A stretch of 64,000 bases of DNA from Elephas maximus indicus (Eukaryota > Chordata > Mammalia > Proboscidea > Elephantidae): contig NC_064841.1 of assembly GCF_024166365.1 (NCBI RefSeq), forward strand, positions 28,636,001-28,700,000. The letters run 5' to 3'. The position numbers and the translations under genes are program-made. Positions 10,800-22,269 of this stretch are shown here, piece by piece. Under the pieces are notes generated by a model. That model was not told the origin of the DNA. It ran no database searches and saw nothing but the letters and a program-made list of their open reading frames with translations. The stretch's first letter is position 1. Every line of letters starts with the position of its first letter.

Positions 10800-12555
10800 C
10801 TCTTTCTCTCTTTTTAATAATACTTTATTGTGTTTTCAGTGAAGGTTTACACAATAAATTAGGTTCCCATTTGGCAATTTCTACACAAATTGTTTAGTGA
10901 CATTAGTTACATTTTTCACAATGTGTCAACTTTCACTTTAGTTGCATTCTAGTTGTTCCCTTTCCAGTACTCTAGTTTCCCTGCCCCCTTATCTTCTCAT
11001 TTTAGTTTTAGAGTAATTGTTGACCTTTGATCATACAGATGTTTTTTTTTAAGGGAGCATCATACTCACAGATAATATTCTTTATTTTGTGTGCCAATCT
11101 GTTATTTCACTAAAAGGTGACCTCAGGGGATACTTTCGATTCAAGGTTTGAAAAGTGTCTCAAGGTTATAGTCTCAGGGATTCCCTAGTCTCAACTGGTC
11201 CGCAAGTCTAAACTTTTTAAGAATTTGGGTTTTGTTCCATGTTTTTCTCTCATTCTATCAGGATCTATCTATTGTGGCCCTTATCAGAACGATTGGTAGT
11301 GGTAACTGGGCACCACCTAGTTCTTCTGGTCTCAGGGTAGATGAGGCAGTGATCTGTATAGGCTATTAGCCCTGTAAAAAAGTTTCTTGTCTGAGGCTTT
11401 GGTTTCCTTCTTTCTCTTTTGCTCCTGATGAGTAGAGACCAATAGTTGTATCTTAGACGGCTACTTGCAAGCTTTTAAGACCCCAGATTCTACTCACCTC
11501 ACTAGGATGCAAACATAAACTTTGTGAAACCAGTTGACTGAGTTGTCCCATGAGACAATAGAAAACCATTTCACAAGGTGTTTGGATTTGGTCAAAAAAT
11601 CATCTGTAACCGTATCCTCTATGAATATATATGTGTGCATACACATATCTGTACATACACATACATATAGGTACTTCTATCTGTGCACTCATATGTACTC
11701 ACCTATACCTACCTGTATACATTTATGCCTATATACCTACATATGTGACCATACAGTCTTTTTTGGTTATTGTTGCCAAATTATAAATGTCATTTTCTTT
11801 AACACAAATATCCTTTTCTCTTGTGTGATTTTGCCGGCATCATTTACCTTGGTAAAGCTGGAATCATTACTCCCACCTTCTGGTCTACTTTTCCTATCCC
11901 CCAAAATAACAAGTATCTACAATCTAGGGAATGATTCCCCTTCCTCCCCCACCCTCCCCGGTAATCACCAATGAACATTGGTCTCTGTACACGTACCTAT
12001 TCTTGTCTTCTTATAAAATTGGGATCATAGAATACTTGTCCTTATGTGATCGACTTATTTCACTTAGCATTATGTCCTCCAGATCCATCCATGTTATAAT
12101 ATGTTTCACGGACACATCATTTTTCTTTGTGGTGGCATAGTATTCCATTGTATGTATGTACCACATTTTGCTCATCCATTCATCCACTAAAGAGCACTTA
12201 GGCTGCTTCCATTTTTTTTTTTTTTTACTATTGTGAATAATGCTGCAATGAACATACCTGTGCATATGTCCATCCGTGTTTCTTCTATTAGACCTCTAGG
12301 GTACATACCTAGGAGCAGGATTGCTGGATCATAAGGTAGTTCTATTTCTAGTTTTCTGAGGAAGTTCCATACCATTTTCTATAGTGGTTATATCATTTTT
12401 ACAGTCCTGCCAGCAATGAATAAGGGTTCAAATCTCCCCACATACTTGCCAACGTTTGTTATCTGTATTTTTTATCAGTGCCGTTTTAGCATGGGTGAGA
12501 TGGTATCTCATTGTAGTTTTAACTTGCATCTCTCTAATGGCTAAGGAAGATCAGT
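10800..12555 (-). mobile_element. L1 LINE 3' end (ORF2 C-terminus + 3' UTR), antisense
   Basis: From 12555 down to about 12011 the minus strand encodes broken ORF2 C-terminal pieces. Motifs ELPYDPAILLLGMYPRG and [15 protein letters not shown] lie in two frames shifted at an A-run near 12215. Below that lies a 3' UTR of roughly 1.2 kb that shares TAGTTCTTCTGGTCTCAGG with the L1 at 51198. The element ends in a degraded poly(T) near 10805-10830. It is 5'-truncated and inactive. The RTE LINE begins directly after it at 12556. Confidence 0.85.
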
Positions 12556-14850
12556 TAATATAACTATTATTCAAATTTACGCATGAACCACTAATGGCAA
12601 AGATGAAGAAATTGAAGATTCTGTAGTCTGAAATTGATTGGACATACAATTAGGATGCATAGATAATTACTGGTCATTGGAATGCAAAAGTTGGAAACAA
12701 AAAAGGATCAGTACTTGGAAAGTATGGCCTTGGTGATAGAAACGATGCTGGAGATTGAAAGACAGAATTTTGCAAGTTCAACAACTTCTTCATTGCAAAT
12801 ACCTTTTTCCAACAACATTAACGGTGACTATACATGTGGAACTCACTACACGGAATACAAAGGAATCAAATCGACTCCATCTGTGGAAAGAGATGATGGA
12901 AAAGCTCAATACTCTCAAAACAAGGCCAGGGGCTGTCTGCGGAAGAGACCCTCAATTGCTCATACGCAAGTTCAAGTTGAAACTGAAGAATATTAGAATA
13001 AATGCATGAAAGCCAAAGTAGGACCTTGAGTATATCCCACCTGAATTTAGAGACCATCTCAAGAATAGATTTGACACATTGAATACTAATGACTGAAGAC
13101 CAGACATGTTGTGAAATGACATCAATACATCATACATGAGGAAAGCAAAAGGTCATTAAAAAGATGGGAAAGAAAGAAAAGACCTAAATGGATGTCAGAA
13201 GAGGTTCTGAAACTTGCCCTTAAAGGTTGAGCAGCTAAGGCAAATGGAAGAAATAATGAAGTAAAAGAGCTGCACAGAAGATTTCAAAGGGCAGCTCAAG
13301 AAGACAAGGTATTATAATAACATGTGCTAAGACCTGGAGATAGAAAGCTGAAAGGGAAGAACACACTCAGCATTTCTCAAGCTGGAAGAACTGAAAAAGA
13401 CATTCAAGACTCCAGTTGCAATATGGAAGGATTCTATGGGGAAAATATTGAATAACACAGGAAGCATCAAAAGAAGATGGAAGAAATACAGAGAGAGTAT
13501 ACCAAAAAGAATTGGTCAAGATTCAACCGTTTCAGGAGGTAGCATATGATTGGGAACCAATGGTACCAAAGGAAGAAGTCCAAGCTGCACTGAAGGCATT
13601 GATGAAAATGAGGCTCCAGGAATTGATGGAATACTAATTGAGATGTTTCGAAAAACGGATGCAGCGCTGCAAGTGCTCACTCAGCTATATCAAGAAATTT
13701 GGAAGACAGCTACCTGGCCAACTGACTGGAAGAGATCCATATTTATGCCTGTTTCAAAGAAAGGTGATCCAACCAAATGTGGAAATTATGAAACAGTACC
13801 ATTAATATCACACGTAAGTAAAATTTTGCTGAAGATCATTCCAAAGCAGCTGCAGCAGTACACCAATGGAGAGCTGCCAGAAATTCCAGCCAGATTCAGA
13901 AGAAGACATGAAACCAGGAATATCATTGCTGATGTCAGGTGGATCCTGGCTGGAAGCAGAGAATGCCAGAAAGATGTTTACCTGTGTTTTATTGACTATG
14001 CAAAAGCATTCGACTGTGTAGATCATAACAAATTATGGATAACATTGTGAAGAATGAGAATTCCAGAACACTTAATTGTGCACATGAGGAACCTGTACAT
14101 AGATCAGGAGGTAGTCATTCGAACAGAATGAGAGAATGCTGCATGGTTTAAAGTCAGGAAAAGTGGGCGTCAGGGTTGAATCCTTGCACTATACTTATTC
14201 AATCTGTATGCTGACCAATTAATCTGAGAAGATGGACTATATGAAGAAGAATGGGGCATCAGGATTTGAGGAAGACTCAATAACAACCTGCATTATGCAG
14301 ATGACACGACCTTGCTTGCTGAAAGTGAAGAAGACTTGAAGCACTTACTGATGAAGATCAAAGACCACAGCCTTCAGTATGGATTACACCTCAACATAAA
14401 GAAAACAAAAATCCTCACAACTGGACCAATAAGCAACATCATGATAAATGGAGAAAAGACTGAAGTTGTCAAGGATTTCATTTTACTTGGATCCCACAGT
14501 CAACACCCATGGAAGCAGCAGTCAAGAATCAAAAGACTCATTGCATTGGGCAAATCTGCTGCAAAAGACCTCTTTAAAGTGTTAAAAAAAAAAACAAAGG
14601 TATCACCTTGAAACTGAAGTGCACCTGACCCAAGCCATGGTGTTTTCAATGGCCTCATATACATGTGAAAGCTGGGCAATGAATAAGAAAGACTGAAGAA
14701 GAATTGATGCCTTTGAATTGTGGTGTTGGCAAAGAATATTGACTATACCAAGGACTGCCGAAAGAACACGCAAATTCATCTTGGAAGAAGTACAACCAGA
14801 ATGCTCCTTAGAAGCAAGGATGCAGAGGCTATGTCTCCCATACTTTGGAT
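12556..14850 (+). pseudogene. RTE-type (BovB-like) LINE, 5'-truncated: endonuclease-reverse transcriptase
   Basis: A 2.3-kb relic of a single-ORF RTE retrotransposon, whose protein nicks target DNA and copies its RNA there. The decayed AP-like endonuclease end is seen at about 12600-13010 (ITGHWNAKVG, then a RPGA..RDPQLLIRKFKLKLK-type block). Reverse transcriptase follows, starting near 13600 (NEAPGIDGILIEMF), with the first catalytic block CFIDYAKAFDCVDHNKLW near 13985 and the YADD box at 14294-14305. Stops and frame shifts lie at about 13550, 14050, 14230 and 14600, so it is dead. The 3' tail seen in the copy at 17362-18508 is absent, because the element is cut at 14850 where the ERV LTR begins. 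The provirus therefore landed in it. Confidence 0.9.
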
Positions 14851-14852
14851 GT

Positions 14853-15431
14853 CGTGATGGTTAAGATTGCGTGTCAAATTTGCTGGGCCATGATCCTCAG
14901 TGCTTTGGCAGTCGCATAATATTATGATCACGTCCCTGTTGAGATTTGATATCTGATCGCCCCGGTGATGGAATCTGTTGTGAGTAGCCATTTGGTTGGA
15001 AAGGAGTTCCCTTGGGTGTATGGCCTGATTCCAAATATAAGCAGACATTCTGGCTTTTGCCTGCTCGGGATCTTGCAGCTGACTCCTGTTTGTCTGACCT
15101 CGCCAGTTCTTGAGCCAGCAGCTTACCTCCCAATCTTGGGTTTGCCAGCCCTCGCAGCTACGTGAATCAGGAGAAGCCTTGTGGTCTTGCCTGCTGATCT
15201 TGGGATCCGTCAATCTTCACAGCCTGTGAGCAAGAGCCCTGCTCTCTGATCTGCCAATCTTGAGCTCGCCAGCCCCTGTGGCTACATGAATCAGGAGAAG
15301 CGTCTATCCCAATCCACATATTTGGGACGTTCCAGCCTCTACAATTGTGTGAACCGTTTCCTTTATATAAATCTCTATTTATATTTTGTGCTTTAATGAT
15401 TTTGTTTATCTAGAGAACTCAGACTAAGGCA
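14853..15431 (+). mobile_element. 5' LTR of an ERV-L-type provirus
   Basis: It opens CGTGATGGTTAAGATTG (TG of the usual TGTGATGG probably mutated) and ends GACTAAGGCA just before the primer-binding site. It aligns along its length with the partial 3' LTR at 21539, with roughly one difference in seven bases by eye, so the insertion is old. Within the LTR a block of about 30 bp, CAGCTACGTGAATCAGGAGA at 15156 and GGCTACATGAATCAGGAGA at 15279, is repeated about 122 bp apart. A TATATAAAT stretch at about 15364 could serve the promoter. Confidence 0.85.
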
Positions 15432-15433
15432 TT

Positions 15434-15449
15434 TGGTACCGAGAGTGGT
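15434..15449 (+). other. Retroviral primer-binding site, tRNA-Leu type
   Basis: TGGTACCGAGAGTGGT starts two bases after the LTR end. It resembles the tRNA-Leu 3' end complement used by the ERV-L group (known for HERV-L), with one or two changes. This supports the family call. Confidence 0.65.
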
Positions 15450-15542
15450 TCTAGAGAAACAAAGTTATAAAGATGAGTTTTCTAAACTGCTTCTCAATTC
15501 TAGTTAGTCTTAAAGATGTTGATGATTCTGCACTGCTAATCC

Positions 15543-16912
15543 ATGGTGTGGGGTGGCAATACAAATATGCAAAATATCACCACCAATAGGTCAGGTATGG
15601 TGAAAGGTGAGGCTTTAGGTGAACACATGTGTGATATCTTTCTACAGTTTTGTAATAATGAGAAGTGTACGGAAACTGGTTGGTTGGTCCTATTTTCGCT
15701 AGGCAAACTGAAGAAAGAAAGAGATGTGCTCAGGGCTTCAGACTCAAAGCTCTGATGCCACATAAATGACCTCAAAGTTTCCACTTCTGCTTTGAAAAAA
15801 AACCTAATTTCTTGTAGTAACAGAGTTGATATTGCTGAAAACCAAACTCGAAGTCTTATTGTAAGAGTGGCTAAATTACAATGCTGCCAGATCAATTGCC
15901 AGCCTCAAGAGCTGTCTGAAGTTAAAGTGAGGGCATTCATTAGGAGGAAATGGGATCCTGAACCTTGGGATGGGGACATATGGGCAGATAATCAGGAAGC
16001 TGGAGACATTAAGCCCCTAAATTCTGTTTAATCACTCCTGCCAAGAAAACCACCCCCATCTGAAGAAATTACTCCATGTTTGTGCTAAACCTCCCTGCCC
16101 AGAAAAATGATTAGCCCCTCCACTCCCACCTAATGAGGTTAACCCAGCTGGCCCCTAAAGAGCCCTTGCCTGAATCATTGCCTGGGGCATCCCCTGAGGC
16201 AGATGGCTTATGAGACAATGCTGAACGCTCTCAAAACAATTCAACACTACAGATTCTGGCTTCTAGACCTGTAACTAGACTTAAGCTACAGCAACTCCAA
16301 AAGGTGAAGTACAAAGTGTGACCCAGGCGGAGGTACACTACACTCCAAAAGAATTGATTGGCTTTTCTAATAAGTATAAACAGAAACAGGGGGAATATGT
16401 GTGGGAATTGCTATTAAGGGTGTGGGATAATGGTGCAAGGAGCATAAAGATGGATCATTCTGAGTTTATTGATATGGGTCCACTAAGTACAGATTCTTCA
16501 TTCAATGTTTAAGCTTGAGAACTTAGGAAAGGATCTAATAGTTTATTTGGTTGGGTTGCTGAAGCATGGATTACATGGTGGCTGACACTAAATCAAGCTG
16601 AAGTATCAGACCTGCCTTGTTATACTGTAGAAGAAGTTATCCAAAGGCTTAGGGAAATTGGCAGGCTACAGTGGATTTGTCAGGTAGGGCCCACAGGCCC
16701 ACACATGGCGTGCCAGGAGGACACACTTTTTACCATAACTGTAAGGAACAAATTTGTGAAGGGAGCTCTAGCATCCTTGAAGACTGCTGTGATTGCTATT
16801 TTATGTAAATCAGATTTGACAGTGGGAGCTGCCCTAACTGAATTAAGACACCTAACTACAATGGGGCTGATTGGATCCTGTGGTAGTAGGGGCCAAGTGG
16901 TGGCGCTCAATT
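15543..16912 (+). pseudogene. gag: ERV-L-type gag, broken
   Basis: Remains of the structural polyprotein of the provirus. Three non-contiguous frames are visible (15543-15755, 15792-16031, 16318-16512), with further pieces to about 16912. Phrases such as KVRAFIRRKWDPEPWDGDIW and KELIGFSNKYKQ resemble the matrix/capsid part of ERV-L Gag as I know the family. No CCHC zinc knuckle is seen, which is usual for ERV-L. Multiple stops and shifts make it non-functional. The frame-by-frame assignment is by eye and approximate. Confidence 0.7.
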
Positions 16913-17214
16913 GACGAAGACAAGGTGGGCGTGATTACAGCTATGGACAACAGAGTCAAAGCAGTAATCAGAATGGTCTGACTCATGGACTTATGCCATT
17001 GACTATTTAGCCATGGTGTCCCCAGGAGTGAAATAGATAGGAAAACTATTAATAATATTTACTTGATCTGTACAAATGGTTGAATTTTAGGTCAGGTGAA
17101 CAGCAGTCTAACTTGAATTGTCAGAATAGAGAGTCACAGTCCTTCAGTCAATTTCCAGACTTGAGAGAGTTCAAAGACCCATAACCCCTTGAATGAAGGG
17201 GAAGCTGAGCACCC

Positions 17215-18660
17215 TTGAGGAAGGACTCCAATACACTGCCAAAAATTTATGTTACTTTTTCTCACAGCCTTCCCCAAAGGGATCTATGCCCTTTTACAAG
17301 AGTGGCTGTTCTTTGGGGAAAAGGAAATAATCAGACTTTTGGGGGATTGGTGGATACTGACAATGTTCTGCTGCTGTTCATAAGGTTTTCACTGGCTAAT
17401 GCTTTTCAGAAGTAGACTGCCAGGTCCTTCTTCCTGGTCTCTTAGTCTGGAAGCTCAGCTGAAACCTGTCCTCCATGGGTGACCCTGCTGGTATCTGAAT
17501 ACCGGTGGCATAGCTTCCAGGATCACAGCAACACACAAGCCCCACAGTATGACAAACTGACAGAACAAGGGGATACTGATTGGTTTAAAGTCAGGAAAGG
17601 TATGCATCAGGGTTGTATTCTTTCACCATACCTATTCAATCTGTATGCTGAACAAATAATACGAGAAGCTGGACTATATGAAGAAGAACGGGGCATCAGG
17701 ATTGGAGGAAGACTCATTAACAACCTGCGTTATGCAGATGACACAACCTTGCTTGCTGAAAGTGAAGAGGACTTGAAGCACTTACTACTGAAGATCAAAG
17801 ACCACAGCCTTCAGTATGGACTGCACCTCAACATAAAGAAAACAAAAATCCTCACAACTGGACCAATGAGCAACACCATGATAAACGGAGAAAAGATAGA
17901 AGTCAAGGATTTCATTTTATTTGGATCCACAATCAACAGCCATGGAAGCAGCAGTCAAGAAATCAAAAGACGCATTGCATTGGGCACATCTGCTGCAAAG
18001 GACCTCTTCAAAATGTTAAAGAGCAAAGATGTCACCTTGAAAACTAAGGTGCACCTGACCCAAGCCATGGTATTTTCAATCACATCATATGCATGTGAAA
18101 GTTGGACAATGAATAAGGAAGACCAAAGAAGAGTTGACGCCTTTGAATTGTGGTGTTGGTGAAGAATATTGAATATACCATGGACTGCCAAAATAACAAA
18201 TAAATTTGTCTTGGAAGAAGTGCGGCCAGAATGCTCCTTAGAGGCAAGGATGGCGGACTGCGTCTTACAAACTTTGGACATGTTGTCAGGTGGGATCAGT
18301 CCCTGGAGAAGGACATCATGCTTGGCAGAGTACAGGGTCAGCGGAAAAGAAGAAGACCCTCAACAAGGTGGATTGACACAGTGGCTGCAACAATGAGCTC
18401 AAGCATAACAACGATTGTAAGGATGGCGCAGGACTGGGCAGTGTTTCGTTCTGTTGTGCACAGGGTCGCTATGAGTCGGAACCGACTTGATGGCACCTAA
18501 CAACAACAGTGGATACTGACTCTGAACTGACACTAATTCCAGGAGATCCAAAATGTCACTATGGCCCACCAGTCAGAGTGGGGGTGTATGGAAGTCAGGT
18601 TATTAATGGAGTCTTGGCTCATGTCTGTCTCACAGTAGTTTTAGTGGGTCCCTGAACCTA
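17215..18660 (+). pseudogene. pro: ERV-L-type protease, split by an RTE insertion
   Basis: The left part ends at 17361 and the right part resumes at 18521, after the second copy of the target-site duplication. The aspartic-protease active-site codons (V-D-T at 17350-17358, followed by D where G is usual) lie in the 12-bp duplicated target sequence. The right part carries the LIPG...VGVYG type region. The gene lies between gag and the reverse transcriptase, as expected. It is inactive because of the insertion and further stops. Confidence 0.7.
17362..18508 (+). mobile_element. RTE LINE insertion with 5' inversion, inside the ERV protease
   Basis: Flanked by GTGGATACTGAC at 17350-17361 and 18509-18520. 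The first ~205 bp (17362-17566) are the reverse complement of the RTE 5' end: TTTTCACTGGCTAAT at the outer side and the 5'-terminal CTGTCAGTTTGTC complement at the inner side. From about 17570 the sequence turns to plus-strand RTE with a well-preserved reverse-transcriptase half (KVRKGMHQGCILSPYLFNLY, YADD at 17731-17742, an open frame of 227 residues at 17479-18162). A 3' tail follows with GTCGCTATGAGTCGGAACCG and CACCTAACAACAACA. This is the layout left by twin priming. Confidence 0.88.
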
Positions 18661-18689
18661 TCCTGTAGTGATTTTCCCACACTGGATCC

Positions 18690-19557
18690 CTGACAAATGG
18701 AGTAAGAGCTATTATGGTAGAAAAAGCCAAGTGGAAGCAATTAGAATTGCCCCTACCTAGGAAAATAGTAAACAAAAAGCAATACCGCATTCCTGGAGGG
18801 ATTGAAGAGATTATTTGCTACCACCAAGGACTTGAAGGATGCAGGGGTGGTGATTCCCACCACATCCCCGTTCAACTTATCTATTTAGCTTATGCAAAAA
18901 ACAGATGGATCTTGGAGAATGACCGCGGATTATCAAAAACTTAACAAGGCGGTGACTCCAATTGCAGCTGCTGTTACAGATGTAGTTTCATTGCTTGAGC
19001 AAATTAATACATCTCCTGGTACCTGGTATGCAGCTATTGATCTGGCTAATGCCTTTTTCTGGATACCTGTTTTGAAGGACCATCAGAAGCAGTTTGCCTT
19101 CGGCTGGTAAGGCTAGCAATACACCTTCAGTGGCCTACCTCAGAGCTACATCAACTCTCCAGCTGTATGTCATAATTTAGTCTGCAGGGACCTTGATCAC
19201 CTTTCCCTACCACAAGATGTCACACTGATCCATTACATTGATGATGTTATGTTAATTGTACCTAGTAAGGAAGAAGTGTCAATAACTCTGGACTTATTGG
19301 TGAAATATTTGCATGCTAGGGGATGGGAAATTAATCCTACAAAAATTCAAGCACCTTCCACCTCAGTGAAATTTCTAGGGGTCCAGTGGTGTGGGGCATG
19401 TCAAGGTACTCCTTCTAAAGTGAAGGATACATTATTGCATCTGGCTGCCCCCACCACTAAAAATGAGGCACAACGCCTAGTGGGCCTCTTTGGATTTTGG
19501 AGGCAACATATTCCTCATTTTGGTGTGCTACTCTGGCCTATTTATCAAGTGACTTGA
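18690..19557 (+). pseudogene. pol: ERV-L-type pol: reverse transcriptase, broken
   Basis: Reverse transcriptase of the provirus. The N-terminal part is at about 18714-18944, then a frame change near 18895 into a stretch with [11 protein letters not shown] near 19040. A stop follows the FGW at 19110, and reading continues with [10 protein letters not shown] and the catalytic YIDD box at 19234-19245. The thumb/connection part runs to 19557 ([20 protein letters not shown]) and ends at a stop. The order and motifs fit class III (ERV-L) pol. At least one frameshift and two in-frame stops are visible. Confidence 0.85.
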
Positions 19558-20560
19558 AAAGCTGTTCGTGTTGAGTGGGGCCCAGAACAAGAGAAGGCTC
19601 TACAACAGGCTCAGGCTGCTGTGCAAGCTGCTTTGCCACTTGGGCCATATGATCTGGCTAATGCAATGGTGCTTGAAGTGTCAGTGGCAGAAAGAGATGA
19701 TGTTTGGAGTCTTTGGCAAGCCCTTTGTGGCAAATCACAGTGCACACCTTCAGTATTTTAGAGCAAAGCCCTGCCATCCTCTCCAGATAACTATTTTCCT
19801 ACTGAAAAACAGCTTTTGGCTTGTTACTGGGCCTTAGTAAGGGCTGAATGCTTAACCATGGGACGCCAACTCACTGTGTGGCCTGAGCTGCTCATCATGA
19901 ACTGGTGTCGTCTGACCCACCAAGTCATAAAGTTGGATGTGCACAACAGCACTCCATCATTAAGTGGAAGCGGTATATACGAGATCGGGCCCAAGCAGGG
20001 CCTGAAGCCGCAAGTAAATTGCGTGAGGTAATGGCCCAAATGCTCCTAGTCTCCACTCCTGTCACATTACCTTCCATCTCCCAGTCTGCACCTATGGCCT
20101 CTTGGGGAGTTCTTTATGACCAGTTGACTGAAGAAGAGAAAACTCGTGCCTGCCTTACAGATAAAAAAAAAAAAAAAAAACCTTACAGATAGTTCTGTGC
20201 AATATGCAGGCACCCCTCGAAAGTGGACAGTGACAGGGCTACAGCCTCTTTCTGGGACCTCCCAGAAGGGCAGTGGTGAAGGCAAATCCTTTCAATGGGC
20301 AGAACTTCGACCAGTGCACCTAGTTGTTCACTTCGCTTGGGAGGAAAAATGGCCAGATGTGCGGTTGCATGCTGATTCATGGGTTGTGGCCAATGATTTG
20401 GCTGGATAGTCAGGGACTTGGACGGAATAGGATTGGAAAAATTGGAGACAAGGGTTTATGGGGAAGAAGTATGTGGATAGACCTCTCTGAACGGGGCAAA
20501 AAAGTGAAGATATTTGTGTCTCATGTGAATTCTCACCAAAGGGTGACCTCAGCAGAGGAG
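19558..20560 (+). pseudogene. ERV-L-type pol: RNase H region, broken
   Basis: Continuation of pol in changing frames. The region about 19560-20150 is decayed. At 20153-20190 a poly(A) insertion with a duplicated target adds 28 bp and shifts the frame. The end of the RNase H domain is recognisable near 20513 (HVNSHQRVTSAEEGSNN, residues 67-83 of the frame at 20324-21124), the usual border with integrase. Catalytic acidic residues could not be assigned with confidence. Confidence 0.65.
20153..20190 (+). mobile_element. Poly(A)-only insertion with 10-bp target-site duplication
   Basis: CCTTACAGAT (20153-20162) is followed by 18 consecutive A (20163-20180) and then CCTTACAGAT again (20181-20190). 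No other inserted sequence is present. The form is that of an L1-machinery insertion truncated within the poly(A) tail. Confidence 0.8.
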
Positions 20561-21290
20561 GGTTCTAACAATCAAGTGGATAGAATGACACGTTCTATGG
20601 AAACCATTCATTCTCTTTCCCCAGCTACTCCCATCATTGCTCAATGGGCACATGAACAAAGTGGCCATGGCGGCAGTGATGGAAGTTATGCACTAGCCTG
20701 GCAACATGAACTTCCATTCACCAAGGCTGACTTGGCTACAACCACTGCTGAGTGCTCAATCTGCCAGCAGCAGAGACCAACAATGAGTCCCCAATATGGC
20801 ACCATCCCTCAAGGTGATCAGCCAGCAATCTGGTTGCAAGTTGATTACATTGGATCACTTCCACCATGGAAAGGGCAGCCTTTTGTCCTTACTGGAATAG
20901 ACACTTACTCTGGATATGGATTTGCTTTCCCTGCATGCAATGCTTCTGCCAAAACTACCATCTGTGGACTTACAGAATTTCTTATCCACCATCATGTTAT
21001 CCCACACAGCATTACCTCAGGTCAAGGGACTCACTTCACAGCAAATGAATGCAGCAGTGGGCCCACGCTCATGGAATTCACTGATCTTACCATGTTCCCC
21101 ATCATCCTGAAGCAGCTGGCTTGATTGAACAATGGAATGGCCTTCTAAAGACATAATTATGGCACCAGCTAAGTGGCAATACCTTGCAAAGTTGGGGCAA
21201 CGTTCTCCAGGAGGCGGTATATGCTCTAAATCAGCATCCAATATATGGTGCTGTTTCTCCCATAGCCAAGATTCAGTTACTGCCACATGA
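20561..21290 (+). pseudogene. ERV-L-type pol: integrase, broken
   Basis: The zinc-binding HHCC set is present in the frame 20324-21124: H110 and H115, C144 and C147. The first catalytic aspartate is D174 (QVDYIG). The second catalytic position is glycine (G233 in SGQGTHF), where the family has aspartate. Near 21050 the frame shifts, so the catalytic glutamate region is read out of frame. The C-terminal part is visible as pieces to about 21290. ERV-L elements often carry a dUTPase after integrase; none was recognised in 21290-21538. Confidence 0.85.
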
Positions 21291-21538
21291 CCAGTTGCAG
21301 AAATGAGGACTGTAATTGTTATGAGTATTTCTACTTTGAATGTGTGAATCAAATATTTTTGTTTTCTTCACTTAAGAAATATAAGATGTAAATAGGGCTA
21401 GTGAATTTACATTTGTATGTGTGTTTGTTGTATGCTGTATCATGTTAGGTGCAAGTATGACTTTATAATTGTCTTTATTCAGAGATTATGTATGGTTTAA
21501 GGAGAAGTGTAAAGGTTTCACGTTGGCAACGGGTCAAT

Positions 21539-21956
21539 TGTGATGGTTAAGATTGTATGTCAAATTTGCTGGGCCATGATTCTCAGTATTTTGGCAGTTG
21601 CTTAATGTTGTGATCACTTCCTTGTTGAGATCTGATATGTGATCACCCCTATGATGGGATCTGCTGTGAGTAGACAACCTGTTGAAAGGGATTTTCCTTG
21701 GGTGTGTGGCCTGTATTCGAATATAAGCAGATGTTCTGGTTTTTGCCTGCTGTGAATCCTGCAGCTGGCTCCTATTCATCTGACCTCCCTGGTTCTTGAG
21801 CTAGCAGCTTATCTGCCAGTCTTGGGTTCACCAGCCCCTGCAGCTATGTGAATCAGGAGAAGCCTTGTGCTTTTCCCTGCCGATGTTGGGATTTGTCGAT
21901 CTTCACATCCTGTGAGCAAGAGCCCTGCTCTCTGACCTGCCGATCTTGGATTTCTT
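21539..21956 (+). mobile_element. 3' LTR of the ERV-L-type provirus, truncated
   Basis: It starts TGTGATGGTTAAGATTG and follows the 5' LTR to the CTGACCTGCCGATCTTGG region, then stops abruptly at about 21956 where antisense L1 begins. The last ~155 bp of the LTR, including its CA end and any flanking duplication, are missing. Confidence 0.85.
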
Positions 21957-22269
21957 GAAAATCAGCTGTCCATAAATGAATTTATTTATTTTATTTCAAT
22001 TCTACTCCACTAGTCTATGTGTCTATCATTGGACAAATACCAGCATGTTTTGATTACAGTAGCTGTATAGTATGTTTTGATATCAGGGAGTGTGAGGCCT
22101 CCTGCTTTGTTCTTCTTTTTCAATAGTGCTGTGGCTAGTCAGGGCCTCTTTCCTTTCCATATAAAGTGGGTCATTAGTTTTTCCATTTTTGTAAACAATG
22201 TTGTTGAGATTTGTATAGAGATTGCATTGTACCTGTAGATTGCCTTAGGTAGTATTGACATTTCCCTAT

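Noticed and set aside
11534-11974. 146-residue plus-strand frame
   Set aside because: It falls wholly in the antisense 3' UTR of the L1 at 10800-12555.
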